This document shows, piece by piece, positions 9,445-18,371 of a stretch of DNA of 64,000 nt. Positions within the stretch are counted from its first letter, which is position 1; the number at the start of each line of letters is the position of its first letter. Position numbers and translations under genes: made by a program. Below the pieces are notes generated by a model, which did not search any database, had not been told where the DNA came from, and worked only from the letters and a program-made list of their open reading frames with translations. This DNA is from SR-FBR-E99 sp963732365 (GTDB lineage: Bacteria; Bacteroidota; Bacteroidia; Bacteroidales; VadinHA17), in contig CAVSZC010000007.1 in assembly GCA_963732365.1 (NCBI GenBank), forward strand, positions 434,001 through 498,000, in the 5' to 3' direction.

Positions 9445-10521
9445 ATGAAAACAAAACTGATTCTGCTTGCAGCTATTCTGCTAAGCACGCTGACTTTAAA
9501 TGCGCAGCGCACGATCCTGAACATGCCCGACATACCGGGATATGTGACCCTGAAATGTGATTTTCACATGCATACGGTTTTTTCAGATGGCAACGTCTGG
9601 CCTCTGGTGAGGCTTGATGAGGCCTGGAGAGACGGCCTTGATGCAATCTCCATCACAGACCATGTTGAGTACCAGCCAAAGAAGAATTATGTCCCTGTAA
9701 ACCACAACGCCGCCTGGGAGATAAGCCAAAACAGGGCGAAAGATCTGAATATCATCCTCGTGCAAAGCACCGAGATCACACGCAGCATGCCTCCCGGCCA
9801 TCTGAATGCTCTCTTCATCACAGATGCCAATCCCACAGATACATCCGATTTCATGGCAGCTGTCGGGGCCGCGGTAAAACAGGGAGCCTTCATTCAATAT
9901 AATCACCCGGGATGGAAGGCACAGGAAAAAGACGGCATACCCAAGCTTTACCCGGTTCATCAGGAGCTCATTGCAAAAGGATGGATTCACGGGATTGAAT
10001 ATTTCAACGAGTATGAGCATTATCCTCTCGTTATGGATATGTGCCGCGAGAACAAACTTGCCGTCATGGGGAACAGTGATGTGCACGGCATTATAAGTGA
10101 AGTCTATAAAACAACTGATTATTCACACAGGCCCGTTACGCTTGTCTTTGCCAGGGAGCGCAGTTATGAAGCCCTCCGTGAGGCAATGTTTGCCGGCCGT
10201 ACTGCTGTATGGTACGGTGACTATCTTGCAGGTTTTGAGGAGTATGCTGCCCCCCTGTTCAGGGCTGCAGTGAGCACCGGGGCACCTTTTAAGGAGGATG
10301 AAAAGAACATATGGTTTGAGCTGTTGAACAACTCTGATTTACCGATGGCATTTACAGGCGGGCCGGCAGGGGCACCTGCTGAGATCAGCCTGCCTGCCCG
10401 TTCAGCCGTCATTGTCAAAGCTGATAAAAAATACCTGGCAGAACCGATTCCCTATAACGTAAGCAATATAATAACCGGGAGCAGCAGTACTCTCAGGGTG
10501 GAGATCACCCCCGGGAAATGA
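9445..10521 (+). CDS. Exported PHP-domain metal-dependent phosphoesterase
   Basis: 358 residues: signal peptide (MKTKLILLAAILLSTLTLNA), then a PHP domain with CDFHMHTVFSDG (metal motif I), SITDHVEYQ (motif II), HLNALF, YNHPGW and GNSDVHG (C-terminal metal motif). About 80 C-terminal residues form a beta-rich tail. It resembles the family annotated as Sb-PDE-like phosphodiesterases. The protein is probably periplasmic, and the phosphoester substrate is unknown. It converges on the GH2 gene with 16 bp between. Confidence 0.85.
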   Translation: MKTKLILLAAILLSTLTLNAQRTILNMPDIPGYVTLKCDFHMHTVFSDGNVWPLVRLDEAWRDGLDAISITDHVEYQPKKNYVPVNHNAAWEISQNRAKDLNIILVQSTEITRSMPPGHLNALFITDANPTDTSDFMAAVGAAVKQGAFIQYNHPGWKAQEKDGIPKLYPVHQELIAKGWIHGIEYFNEYEHYPLVMDMCRENKLAVMGNSDVHGIISEVYKTTDYSHRPVTLVFARERSYEALREAMFAGRTAVWYGDYLAGFEEYAAPLFRAAVSTGAPFKEDEKNIWFELLNNSDLPMAFTGGPAGAPAEISLPARSAVIVKADKKYLAEPIPYNVSNIITGSSSTLRVEITPGK

Positions 10522-10537
10522 CGGTAAATATTATCGT

Positions 10538-13500
10538 TCAGTCAGTGCCTGTAAGCGGCACGATCCTGAATGAGTAATCATACTTTTTGTCGCGCAGGCA
10601 ATACCTGTCATGGGTGCGTGCGCCCCACGAGTCGTCACCGCCGACACCCATCTGGCCGTAGTCAATATTGATCCTCACCAGGTCACGCGGCCTGACATCG
10701 TCAATATGGGTGTTGACCAGGATGGCGTCAGGCCTGTATGTTGAGAGCTTGCCCGGAGACTCGAAGTCATCATGCAGGTAGTTCAGCGCGGCGAAGCTGA
10801 AGAGAGGACTACCCTCAAAGCGGAGCCCGAAGCCTTTGCTGTCGGTGATGGCCATCCAGCGCGTGTCTGTCTTATACCCATTTTCCTGTGGCCTCACGTA
10901 TGGCACATACTGGTCAGCCACAGTGCTCTCATACAACCCTACAAACGCTGATCTCTTCCGGTCAGCGTAATTCTCATGCGGACCTCTCCCATACCATGAC
11001 AGGTCTGTGTATTGTTCCGGCAACTGCATCTGCATTCCTACGCGTGGTATCTCCTCCAGCTTCAGATCGGTTTTGGTGAAGCTGTAACCCACGTCAACAG
11101 TGGCATCACCATGAACAGTATATGTAGTCACCAGCGAAGCAATCTTTCTCTCATCCAGCCCGGGGATGTCATACGTAAATCTTACAACAGCCCTGTTCAT
11201 GCCGGGCTGCGTGACCTGGGCCGATTTCAGGACAGCTTTCTTTCCTGCATCCTTCCAGTCAGCATTCCTCTTCTCCATCCCGTTGCCGTAGTCGTTGTCA
11301 GTGGGCGGCCTCCAGAAGTCAGGCTGCGGACCGGTGAGGAGAAGCTCGTTCTCCCTTACCCGGAACGATTTCAGCACACCGGAAGACATATCAAAGACTA
11401 CTGCGAATCCCTCCCCTGCAACCACCAGCTCTTCCTCCCTGTTCGTAAGACTCAGGAGTGCCATATTATCTGCCTCTGTCTGTGTTGCAGAGGTGTAAAA
11501 CGGGAGGACCATCTGCTCCGAAGCATACAGATGATCCTGGGGCACTATTCCCCATTCGTCAGGCCTTGAAAGGTAGATATTGAGGAAGTATTCGACACCG
11601 GGTTGAGGTTCGATGGCTCCGTAAGGTATCTCCACCGTGGCCGAGGCTCCCGGCGCAAGATCCATCTGGTCAAGGTGGCCTGACAGGTACAATATTCCGT
11701 CAGCCATCACTTCCCAGTTTATGTTAAAGGGTGAGAGGCCGGTGAAATCATACTTGTTTGTGATGGTTACCAGTCCCCTGCTCAGGTCTGCCGGGGTGAA
11801 GCCGGCATACTGATATACTTTTTTCACCTCTGTGAGAGCGGGGTGAGGTATGCGGTCAGGCCCCACCAGTCCGTTGCAGCAGAAGTTGCCGTCACTGGGT
11901 GAACCCTCGGCACCGTAATCGCCGCCATAGGCGTAAAACTCCTCTCCCTCTTCATTTGTCTCAAGCAGCCCCTGATCAACCCAGTCCCATATAAAACCTC
12001 CCTGAAGGATATCGTACTTCTCAATCACATCCCAGTAATCCTGGAGGTTACCAGTGCTGTTACCCATTGAGTGAGCGTATTCACACATTATGAGTGGCCT
12101 GTCAAAGCCGGGTTTGCCTGCATTGAGGGCATAGCTTTCTATCTCCTCTATCGACGGGTACATGGGGCACCATATGTCAGTATGCCGCTCGGGAGTGTTT
12201 GTGCTGCGTTCAGCTCTTTCATACTGCACCGGACGGGTATTGTCCCGTTGCCTGATCCATTTGTAGGTGGTCACAAAATTCTGTCCGTCGCCAGCCTCGT
12301 TCCCCAGTGACCAGATAATGACTGAGGGGTGGTTTTTATCGCGCTCAACCATCCGTGTTGTGCGCAGCAGATGCTGACTGAGCCACTCTGGCCGGTGGCC
12401 GAGAGTCTTATCCTTATTGTAACCAATGCCGTGAGATTCAATATTGGCCTCATCGATAACATAAAGGCCGTACATGTCGCACAGCTCATAGAAACGTTCA
12501 GGCTGAGGATAGTGTGAGGTACGGACAGCATTGATATTATGCATCTTCATCAGCCTGATGTCTTTCAGCATCAGATCCTCGTCAATCGTGTGCCCCTTTA
12601 CAGTATGATGCTCATGCAGGTTTGTACCCTTCAGGTGCACGGCCCTCCCGTTGATCAGAAACTGCGTCCCCTTTATCTCTGAAGTACGGAACCCTATTCG
12701 GCTGCTGACACTCTCAAGAACCCTGCCTCTGCTGTCGGCAAGAGTCAGGACAAGTGTATACAGGTATGGCGACTCTGCCGACCAGGGCTTTACCTGGGGC
12801 ACCCCGGCATTGAGATTAATTATGGCACTGTCGGCAACCGGCCCGGCATTGGTGACATCACCGTATATCTTTGCAGACCCTTCATACAGTCCTGTCTCAA
12901 GGCGCAGGTTAGCCGGTCGTTTGCCATTATTGGCCAGCTCTACCGTCATGGCAAGAGCACCCTCACTGTAATCGTCTGTAAGTGTTGACTTTACAAAATA
13001 ATCGCGGATATATGAGACCGGCCTTGCATGCAGCCAGACAGAGCGCTGAATGCCGCTTAACCTCCAGAAATCCTGGTCCTCAAGATAACTTCCGTCACAC
13101 CACCTGTACACCTCAACTGCGATATTGTTCTTCCCTTTTCTGAGCATAGGTGTGATATTGAACTCTGCTGTAGTCTTACTGTCCTCACTGTAGCCTGCCA
13201 GCTCGCCGTTGATCCACACATAAAAGGCAGAGGCGACCCCGTCAAATGTAAGGAACACCTCTTTCTCCTTCCATGAGGAAGGAATGGTGAACGAACGCTT
13301 GTATGACCCTACCGGATTATATGAATGGTCAATAAAGGGAGGGTTGATCTTAAAGGGATACCCGATATTGACATAATAAGGTGTTCCGAAGCCTTCCCTC
13401 TCCCAGGTTGAGGGAACATCGATCTCATCCCATGACTTCGTGTCAAAGTCGTTTTTGAAGAACCAGTATGGCCTGTCAGCCGGCCTGTCAGAATAGTGGA

Positions 13501-13747
13501 ACTTCCATCGCCCGTCAAGTGACATCACGTTCTCAGACTCTCTCCATCCGGCTGTCAGGGCTGTTCCGTTGTCAGGGAAGCTGACCATGGTGGCATGTGG
13601 CTTCTCTGTGTTCAGAGTGTTCACAGCTGTATTTTCCCAGTCGGGCACATCCTTCTCCTGCCATTCTGTATTACTGTAGTCATGGGTCCTCTGGCAGGCT
13701 GTCATGACCGAGGAAATCAGCGCTAGGAAAATCAGACATCTTCTCAT
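10538..13747 (-). CDS. Beta-galactosidase, GH2 (LacZ type), lipoprotein
   Basis: About 1069 residues. I chose the ATG at 13747 (MRRCLIFLALISSVMTAC), which gives a lipobox; an ATG seven codons upstream is less likely. GH2 sugar-binding, immunoglobulin-like and TIM-barrel domains are followed by the LacZ C-terminal Bgal_small domain. The acid/base is the Glu in IWSLGNEAGDG (about residue 484) and the nucleophile the Glu in LIMCEYAHSMGN (about 556). It hydrolyses terminal beta-galactosides, probably in the periplasm or at the membrane. GalM further along the same strand would handle released galactose. Confidence 0.93.
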   Translation of the reverse strand: MRRCLIFLALISSVMTACQRTHDYSNTEWQEKDVPDWENTAVNTLNTEKPHATMVSFPDNGTALTAGWRESENVMSLDGRWKFHYSDRPADRPYWFFKNDFDTKSWDEIDVPSTWEREGFGTPYYVNIGYPFKINPPFIDHSYNPVGSYKRSFTIPSSWKEKEVFLTFDGVASAFYVWINGELAGYSEDSKTTAEFNITPMLRKGKNNIAVEVYRWCDGSYLEDQDFWRLSGIQRSVWLHARPVSYIRDYFVKSTLTDDYSEGALAMTVELANNGKRPANLRLETGLYEGSAKIYGDVTNAGPVADSAIINLNAGVPQVKPWSAESPYLYTLVLTLADSRGRVLESVSSRIGFRTSEIKGTQFLINGRAVHLKGTNLHEHHTVKGHTIDEDLMLKDIRLMKMHNINAVRTSHYPQPERFYELCDMYGLYVIDEANIESHGIGYNKDKTLGHRPEWLSQHLLRTTRMVERDKNHPSVIIWSLGNEAGDGQNFVTTYKWIRQRDNTRPVQYERAERSTNTPERHTDIWCPMYPSIEEIESYALNAGKPGFDRPLIMCEYAHSMGNSTGNLQDYWDVIEKYDILQGGFIWDWVDQGLLETNEEGEEFYAYGGDYGAEGSPSDGNFCCNGLVGPDRIPHPALTEVKKVYQYAGFTPADLSRGLVTITNKYDFTGLSPFNINWEVMADGILYLSGHLDQMDLAPGASATVEIPYGAIEPQPGVEYFLNIYLSRPDEWGIVPQDHLYASEQMVLPFYTSATQTEADNMALLSLTNREEELVVAGEGFAVVFDMSSGVLKSFRVRENELLLTGPQPDFWRPPTDNDYGNGMEKRNADWKDAGKKAVLKSAQVTQPGMNRAVVRFTYDIPGLDERKIASLVTTYTVHGDATVDVGYSFTKTDLKLEEIPRVGMQMQLPEQYTDLSWYGRGPHENYADRKRSAFVGLYESTVADQYVPYVRPQENGYKTDTRWMAITDSKGFGLRFEGSPLFSFAALNYLHDDFESPGKLSTYRPDAILVNTHIDDVRPRDLVRINIDYGQMGVGGDDSWGARTHDRYCLRDKKYDYSFRIVPLTGTD

Positions 13748-13803
13748 GACAGTATCTTTTAGGTACATCCCAAATTTATGAAAAAATCTGTTCTGACACC
13801 CTG

Positions 13804-14364
13804 TCAGCCCATCTTGATCAGGTCACCTGGAGTATTGATATTTGTAAAAACCCTCAGGTATTCATCGGTTTCAGGAAGGTCGAAATATCTTGCATTGACA
13901 AGTCTGAACCAATCCCTTACTGCAGGCTTTAGTGCTGTTCTTAAATAGTCTTCCAGTGAAGTATGAGCGGAACAGTCCATTATTGAGTGGAGCGGCTCGA
14001 TAAGGTCTCCGATGCGGGGCACGAATACCTCTGCCGGTTTGTCTGCAAACTTATCTATCTGCATTGTAATGAGATCCGCAGACAGAGAAGGCATATCACC
14101 GCCAAAAACAAATATTAAGGGTGTTGCGGACCTCTTCATGGCCGCTTCGATGCCTGCCAGAGGGCCCTTTCCCGGATAATTATCATCTGCAGTCCTTGTC
14201 CCCTCAGGCGGCTTTAAATCAGCCGGCCACCCGGCAATAATTATCTCGCTGAACAACGGCCTGAGAAGGTTGACCGTACGGTCAATGATGGTTATTCCCC
14301 CTACGCCGATAAGGGCTTTATTAATGCCTCCCATCCGTGAGCCCCTGCCCCCGGTGAGCACCAC
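13804..14364 (-). CDS. mobA: Molybdenum cofactor guanylyltransferase (MobA-like)
   Basis: About 186 residues from the GTG at 14364. It carries the nucleotidyltransferase P-loop LTGGRGSRMGG, NKAL, and FVFGGDMPSL, as in MobA, which attaches GMP to molybdopterin. The residues just before the GTG (EAYRDISA) fit the usual MobA start, and the frame stays open back to a stop inside the ligase gene. The true start could therefore be an upstream CTG or ATT near 14394. It follows the formate-THF ligase gene by 27 nt. The GTG start is uncertain; the family is firm. Confidence 0.85.
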   Translation of the reverse strand: MVLTGGRGSRMGGINKALIGVGGITIIDRTVNLLRPLFSEIIIAGWPADLKPPEGTRTADDNYPGKGPLAGIEAAMKRSATPLIFVFGGDMPSLSADLITMQIDKFADKPAEVFVPRIGDLIEPLHSIMDCSAHTSLEDYLRTALKPAVRDWFRLVNARYFDLPETDEYLRVFTNINTPGDLIKMG

Positions 14365-14390
14365 TGCAGATATGTCACGGTATGCTTCTA

Positions 14391-16061
14391 TCAGAATAAT
14401 CCGCTTATCAGACCATTATCGTCTATATCTATCTTTTCGGCCGATGGTACCGCCGGCAAGCCGGGCATGCGCATAATAGCCCCGGCGATCGGGACAACAA
14501 AGCCTGCTCCTGACGAGAGCTCTACTTTCCTGATCCTGACCGTGAAATCACGTGGTCTGTTTCGTCTGGACTGGTCATCAGAAAGTGATTTCTGTGTCTT
14601 GGCTATGCATACGGCCAGGTTCTCGAGCCCCAGCTCGGCAATCTTCTTCAACTGTTCTTTTGCCTCGAGGGTATACTCAACGTTCCTGGCTCCGTACATC
14701 AGAGTCGTGATTGTCTCGATCTTCTTTTCTATAGTCCATGAGAGATCATACAGAGGGGTAAAACAGTCAGAGCATGCCTCGGCGGCTTCCAGCACTGCCT
14801 TTGCAAGCTCAACCGCACCCTTGCCACCTTCAGCCCATGCTGTATTGACTGAAACGCGCACATTATGGTCTTCGCAGTATTTCTTTACAAGTTCAATTTC
14901 TGCGTCCGTATCGGTGTTGAAACGGTTGATGGCTACCACAGGCCTGAAACCGTAATAATGCATGTTCTCAACATGCTTGTCGAGATTCTCAAAGCCGAGT
15001 CTGAGTGCATCCAGGTTCTCCTTTGCGAGCTCGGAGATTTTGACACCGCCGTGATATTTAAGGGCTCTTATCGTTGCGACGATCACAACAGCGTTTGTCT
15101 TCAGCTTACCTATCTGGGATTTGATATTGAAAAACTTCTCGGCGCCCAGTTCGCTGGCAAAACCTGCTTCGGTGACCACATAGTCGCTCATTGAGAGCCC
15201 CATTCGTGTCGCCAGGATAGAGTTGGTGCCCTGTGCGATGTTGGCGAACGGTCCGCCGTGAATGATTGCGGGTGTCCCTTCAAGGGTCTGTACCAGATTA
15301 GGCTTGATGGCGTCTTTCAGTAATACTGCCATGGCGCCCTGGGCCTTCAGGTCACGGGCATAGACCGGTTTGCCGGCATATGTATAGCCAACGAAGATGT
15401 TACCCAGTCTTTTCTTCAGGTCGCTGATGCCTGTTGCAAGACAAAGGATAGCCATCACTTCTGAGGCAGCAGTGATATCGAATCCGGTCTCCCTGGGTAC
15501 GCCCTGTGAAGTACCTCCCAGCCCGATGACCATGTCACGGAGGGCACGGTCATTCATATCCATCACCCTCTTCCATGAAATGGTCCTGGGGTCAAGCCCC
15601 AGGTTACCTTCACCTGCCTGCAGGTTGTTGTCAATCATTGCCGCAAGCAGGTTGTGCGCCTTCTCAACGGCAGAGAGGTCACCGGTAAAGTGAAGGTTAA
15701 TGTCTTCCATCGGGATGACCTGTGAGAAGCCACCTCCTGCAGCACCCCCTTTTATTCCAAACACAGGTCCGAGAGAGGGCTCGCGCAGCACCACCGTGGC
15801 TCTCTTGCCAATCAGGTTGAGCCCCTGTGCCAGCCCGATTGATGTGGTCGTCTTCCCTTCACCAGCCGGAGTGGGGGTGATGGCAGTCACGAGTATAAGT
15901 TTTGCCCTGGCCGCTTTGGCATCATCAATATGCGATAACGGAATCTTGGCCTTATACTTGCCGTAGAGCTCAAGGTCATCCTCCCTGAGCCCCAGCCTTG
16001 CAGCCACCTCAACAATCGGTCTTATGGCGGCACCCTGGGCAATCTCAATGTCTGTCTTCAT
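14391..16061 (-). CDS. fhs: Formate-tetrahydrofolate ligase
   Basis: 556 residues, full length. P-loop TPTPAGEGKTTTSIGL, then KGGAAGGGFSQVIPMEDINL and LEGTPAIIHGGPFANIAQGT, all diagnostic of Fhs. The enzyme makes 10-formyl-THF from formate, THF and ATP in the cytoplasm, feeding purine synthesis and one-carbon metabolism. It is followed within 30 nt by mobA. Formate dehydrogenases need the cofactor MobA makes, so a formate link is possible but no dehydrogenase gene is in the window. A TACATTTA element upstream is a weak promoter candidate. Confidence 0.97.
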   Translation of the reverse strand: MKTDIEIAQGAAIRPIVEVAARLGLREDDLELYGKYKAKIPLSHIDDAKAARAKLILVTAITPTPAGEGKTTTSIGLAQGLNLIGKRATVVLREPSLGPVFGIKGGAAGGGFSQVIPMEDINLHFTGDLSAVEKAHNLLAAMIDNNLQAGEGNLGLDPRTISWKRVMDMNDRALRDMVIGLGGTSQGVPRETGFDITAASEVMAILCLATGISDLKKRLGNIFVGYTYAGKPVYARDLKAQGAMAVLLKDAIKPNLVQTLEGTPAIIHGGPFANIAQGTNSILATRMGLSMSDYVVTEAGFASELGAEKFFNIKSQIGKLKTNAVVIVATIRALKYHGGVKISELAKENLDALRLGFENLDKHVENMHYYGFRPVVAINRFNTDTDAEIELVKKYCEDHNVRVSVNTAWAEGGKGAVELAKAVLEAAEACSDCFTPLYDLSWTIEKKIETITTLMYGARNVEYTLEAKEQLKKIAELGLENLAVCIAKTQKSLSDDQSRRNRPRDFTVRIRKVELSSGAGFVVPIAGAIMRMPGLPAVPSAEKIDIDDNGLISGLF

Positions 16062-16151
16062 AGAAGATTCTTTGTTTTGGTTAAATGTAAGATTTAATTT
16101 TTTACAAACATGAACAAAAAAGGCTGGTTAAAGTTGATCTCAGCAGGAAAA

Positions 16152-17516
16152 TCAAAATATCTCCGTGAAGCTGGCCTGCTTCTCCATCCTGATCCTCCAT
16201 CCCTGGGGATATCCGTTATTGAACCTGTTTCCGAGATTTTTTATGAAGCCCAGCGGAACGCCCCGGTAGTGCATCATTATTCTTCCCACGGGCATGCCGC
16301 TGAGAGGGAAACTCTCAAGACGGAGGAACGAGACAGCCTCTTCGTAAGTGGTGTTGTATACAGGCCATGCTCCGCTCCTCTGCATTACCGACATTGCCAG
16401 GTCATGCGCCGGGATAAAGTCATCATTTCTGAACTCACCTGCCAGGGTGCCTGATTTGACTACCCTGAGCCGTTCTGCAAGGCGGCTGTACAGATCGGGA
16501 CGGGCAGCGAGGGCGATCACCCGGTCACCTGTGACAGCCAGCCTGGCGGCATCAACATCAATAAGCGGCTCTATACGCTTCAGAATATTCGAGGCAGGTT
16601 TATGTGACTTTATTCTGCCGTACTGTCTGCCTCTCTCCTCTCCCCCTCTCTTTCTGAGTATAGCAATGAAAAAGCCGTCGCCGCTCACCCTTCCGGGGTG
16701 AAACCCATAACCGGCAACGTTCCTATGAATGACCGGAGTGATGCCTTCAAAGCGGGCGATATCGAGAACCACCGGCTCTGACTCGATATGGTCAATGAAC
16801 CATGCTATATTCTCCTCATTTTCGGCGGGATTAAAGGTGCAGGTTGAATAGATTAGCACTCCTCCGTCCTTAAGAGAGGGCCATACATCCATCACAATCC
16901 TCCGCTGCCGGTCACTGCAGAGCCTGGCATTCTGTTCAGACCATTCACTTACAGCCGAGGCATTACTGAACATCCCCTCTCCTGAACAGGGTGCATCAAC
17001 AACAATGACGTCAAAGAAACCGGGCAGGGCAGCGAAGTCTGAAGGGTCATTCTGTGTGACGACAGTGTTACCGATGCCCCATTTTGTAATGTTCTCTGCA
17101 AGCACAGCAGCCCGTGTTCTGATGACTTCGTTGGCCACCAGCAACCCGTTGCCGGAAATAAGTGTTGAGAGGTGGGTGCTCTTACCCCCGGGGGCGCCGC
17201 AAAGGTCAAGTACATTGATCCCGTCCATATCCCCGGCTACCTGTCTGAACGCCTCGCCGGTGAACATGCTTGATGCCTCCTGCGGATAGTAGACCCCCGC
17301 ATGGAAGAGAGGATCAGGAGTGAACTGCGGCCTTACCGGGAGATAAAAGCCATTTTGTTCCCATGGCACTTTATCATAACCGGTTACAGGCCGATCCCAC
17401 TTCCGTGGATTGATCCTTACGGATACAGGAGAAGGCTGGCCAAGCGCATGCACCAGACCGGGTGCATCGATATATTTCTGGGTGGTAATCCGCTTGAGAA
17501 ATTGTTCAGGGAGCAT
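16152..17516 (-). CDS. rsmF: 16S rRNA (cytosine-C5) methyltransferase, RsmF/NSUN type
   Basis: About 454 residues from the ATG at 17516 (MLPEQFLKRI). The open frame continues further upstream but only through the palindromic repeat at 17592-17683, so the longer start is rejected. An N-terminal region of the RsmF type is followed by the SAM motif VLDLCGAPGGKSTHL, motif IV VVDAPCSGEGMF and motif VI YSTCTFNPAENEE. The two catalytic cysteines are therefore present. The C-terminal HDLAMSVMQRSG region is typical of the RsmF RNA-binding tail. It methylates a cytosine in 16S rRNA. Confidence 0.9.
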   Translation of the reverse strand: MLPEQFLKRITTQKYIDAPGLVHALGQPSPVSVRINPRKWDRPVTGYDKVPWEQNGFYLPVRPQFTPDPLFHAGVYYPQEASSMFTGEAFRQVAGDMDGINVLDLCGAPGGKSTHLSTLISGNGLLVANEVIRTRAAVLAENITKWGIGNTVVTQNDPSDFAALPGFFDVIVVDAPCSGEGMFSNASAVSEWSEQNARLCSDRQRRIVMDVWPSLKDGGVLIYSTCTFNPAENEENIAWFIDHIESEPVVLDIARFEGITPVIHRNVAGYGFHPGRVSGDGFFIAILRKRGGEERGRQYGRIKSHKPASNILKRIEPLIDVDAARLAVTGDRVIALAARPDLYSRLAERLRVVKSGTLAGEFRNDDFIPAHDLAMSVMQRSGAWPVYNTTYEEAVSFLRLESFPLSGMPVGRIMMHYRGVPLGFIKNLGNRFNNGYPQGWRIRMEKQASFTEIF

Positions 17517-17591
17517 GGCTTCTCTTTCTGAGGCAAAGATAACCAAGGGATGCAATTGACATAAAAAAGAAAAGAGGGTGTATTCAAAGTA

Positions 17592-17683
17592 ACCACCTCC
17601 CCCCTGTCCGCCGGCTGGCGGACAGGGGTACTCCTCCTTTTTCAAGGAGGGGTGTCCCGACCGTAGCGTCGGGATGGGGTGGT
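17592..17683. repeat. Cloverleaf-like palindromic repeat element
   Basis: The outer arms ACCACC (17592-17597) and GGTGGT (17678-17683) enclose three perfect hairpins. These are CCCCTGTCCGCC/GGCGGACAGGGG (17601-17612 with 17617-17628), CCTCCTT/AAGGAGG (about 17633-17650), and TCCCGAC/GTCGGGA (about 17655-17674). The design resembles REP or MITE-like dispersed elements. Only one copy is in this window, so mobility is inferred. Confidence 0.7.
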
Positions 17684-17723
17684 AAAAAGACTTCTTAGAC
17701 ACACCCGCGCCGGCATCCCTTAC

Positions 17724-18347
17724 TCACTTTATCAAATCCGATCCCGATACTCTAAGCAACCCCAGTGACCACTTTATGATCACAAATGAGCTTATAAGGG
17801 CTGCAATGGAATCAATATATGCCACACCCCATATCATCGCCGTAACAAGTCCGATGATGGCTGCAAGACTGGTGAATGCATCAGCAATGACATGCAGATA
17901 CGCGGCCCTGATATTATGGTCACTCTCCTCATGGTCATGCTGAAGAAGAAAAGCACTGAGGATATTGACCCCAAGCCCTATGACGGCAATCATGATGGCT
18001 TCCCTGTATTCAATGACTCTCGGATTGATGAACCTCCCCACAGCGCCGGCAATGATCATCCCGGCGAATATCAGGAGGATTAGTCCGCTTGTAAATCCTG
18101 AAAGGGTTAGCACTTTGTCCTTGTTTCCAGTGAACGAAGGATCTGCCGACAGCTTCTTCACAAGCACATATGCAGCCCAGCTCAGGCCGATAGCCAGAAC
18201 ATGCGATCCCATATGGATCCCGTCAGCCAGGAGTGCCATTGACCCGGTAAGCAACCCTGCAATTATCTCTACAACCATGGTTACGGCTGTGAGAATAACC
18301 ACCCACCCGGTCCTCCTCTGATTTCTTTCAAATGCTGTCACAGACAA
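17724..18347 (-). CDS. Cation diffusion facilitator, DmeF-like, C-terminally short
   Basis: 207 residues with about six membrane helices. Metal-site motifs are LLADGIHMGSH (helix 2) and AAYLHVIADAFTS (helix 5), with an acidic/His loop (HDHEESDH) before helix 5. These are signatures of the CDF metal/proton antiporters of the DmeF group. The protein stops right after helix 6 (SLGLLRVSGSDLIK), so the cytoplasmic C-terminal dimerisation domain of about 80-100 residues is missing. Between the stop and the next gene sits the palindromic repeat. It could be a natural short form, but truncation by rearrangement is likely. Confidence 0.8.
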   Translation of the reverse strand: MSVTAFERNQRRTGWVVILTAVTMVVEIIAGLLTGSMALLADGIHMGSHVLAIGLSWAAYVLVKKLSADPSFTGNKDKVLTLSGFTSGLILLIFAGMIIAGAVGRFINPRVIEYREAIMIAVIGLGVNILSAFLLQHDHEESDHNIRAAYLHVIADAFTSLAAIIGLVTAMIWGVAYIDSIAALISSFVIIKWSLGLLRVSGSDLIK

Positions 18348-18371
18348 TAAACGATGTAGAGATGCTTTTGT

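Noticed and set aside
10888..13518. Open frames opposite the GH2 gene as genes
   Set aside because: They lack start context, conserved domains and are overlapped by a full-length GH2 frame.
17517..17702. Longer N-terminus for the rRNA methylase
   Set aside because: The extra codons run through the palindromic repeat and do not resemble the family.
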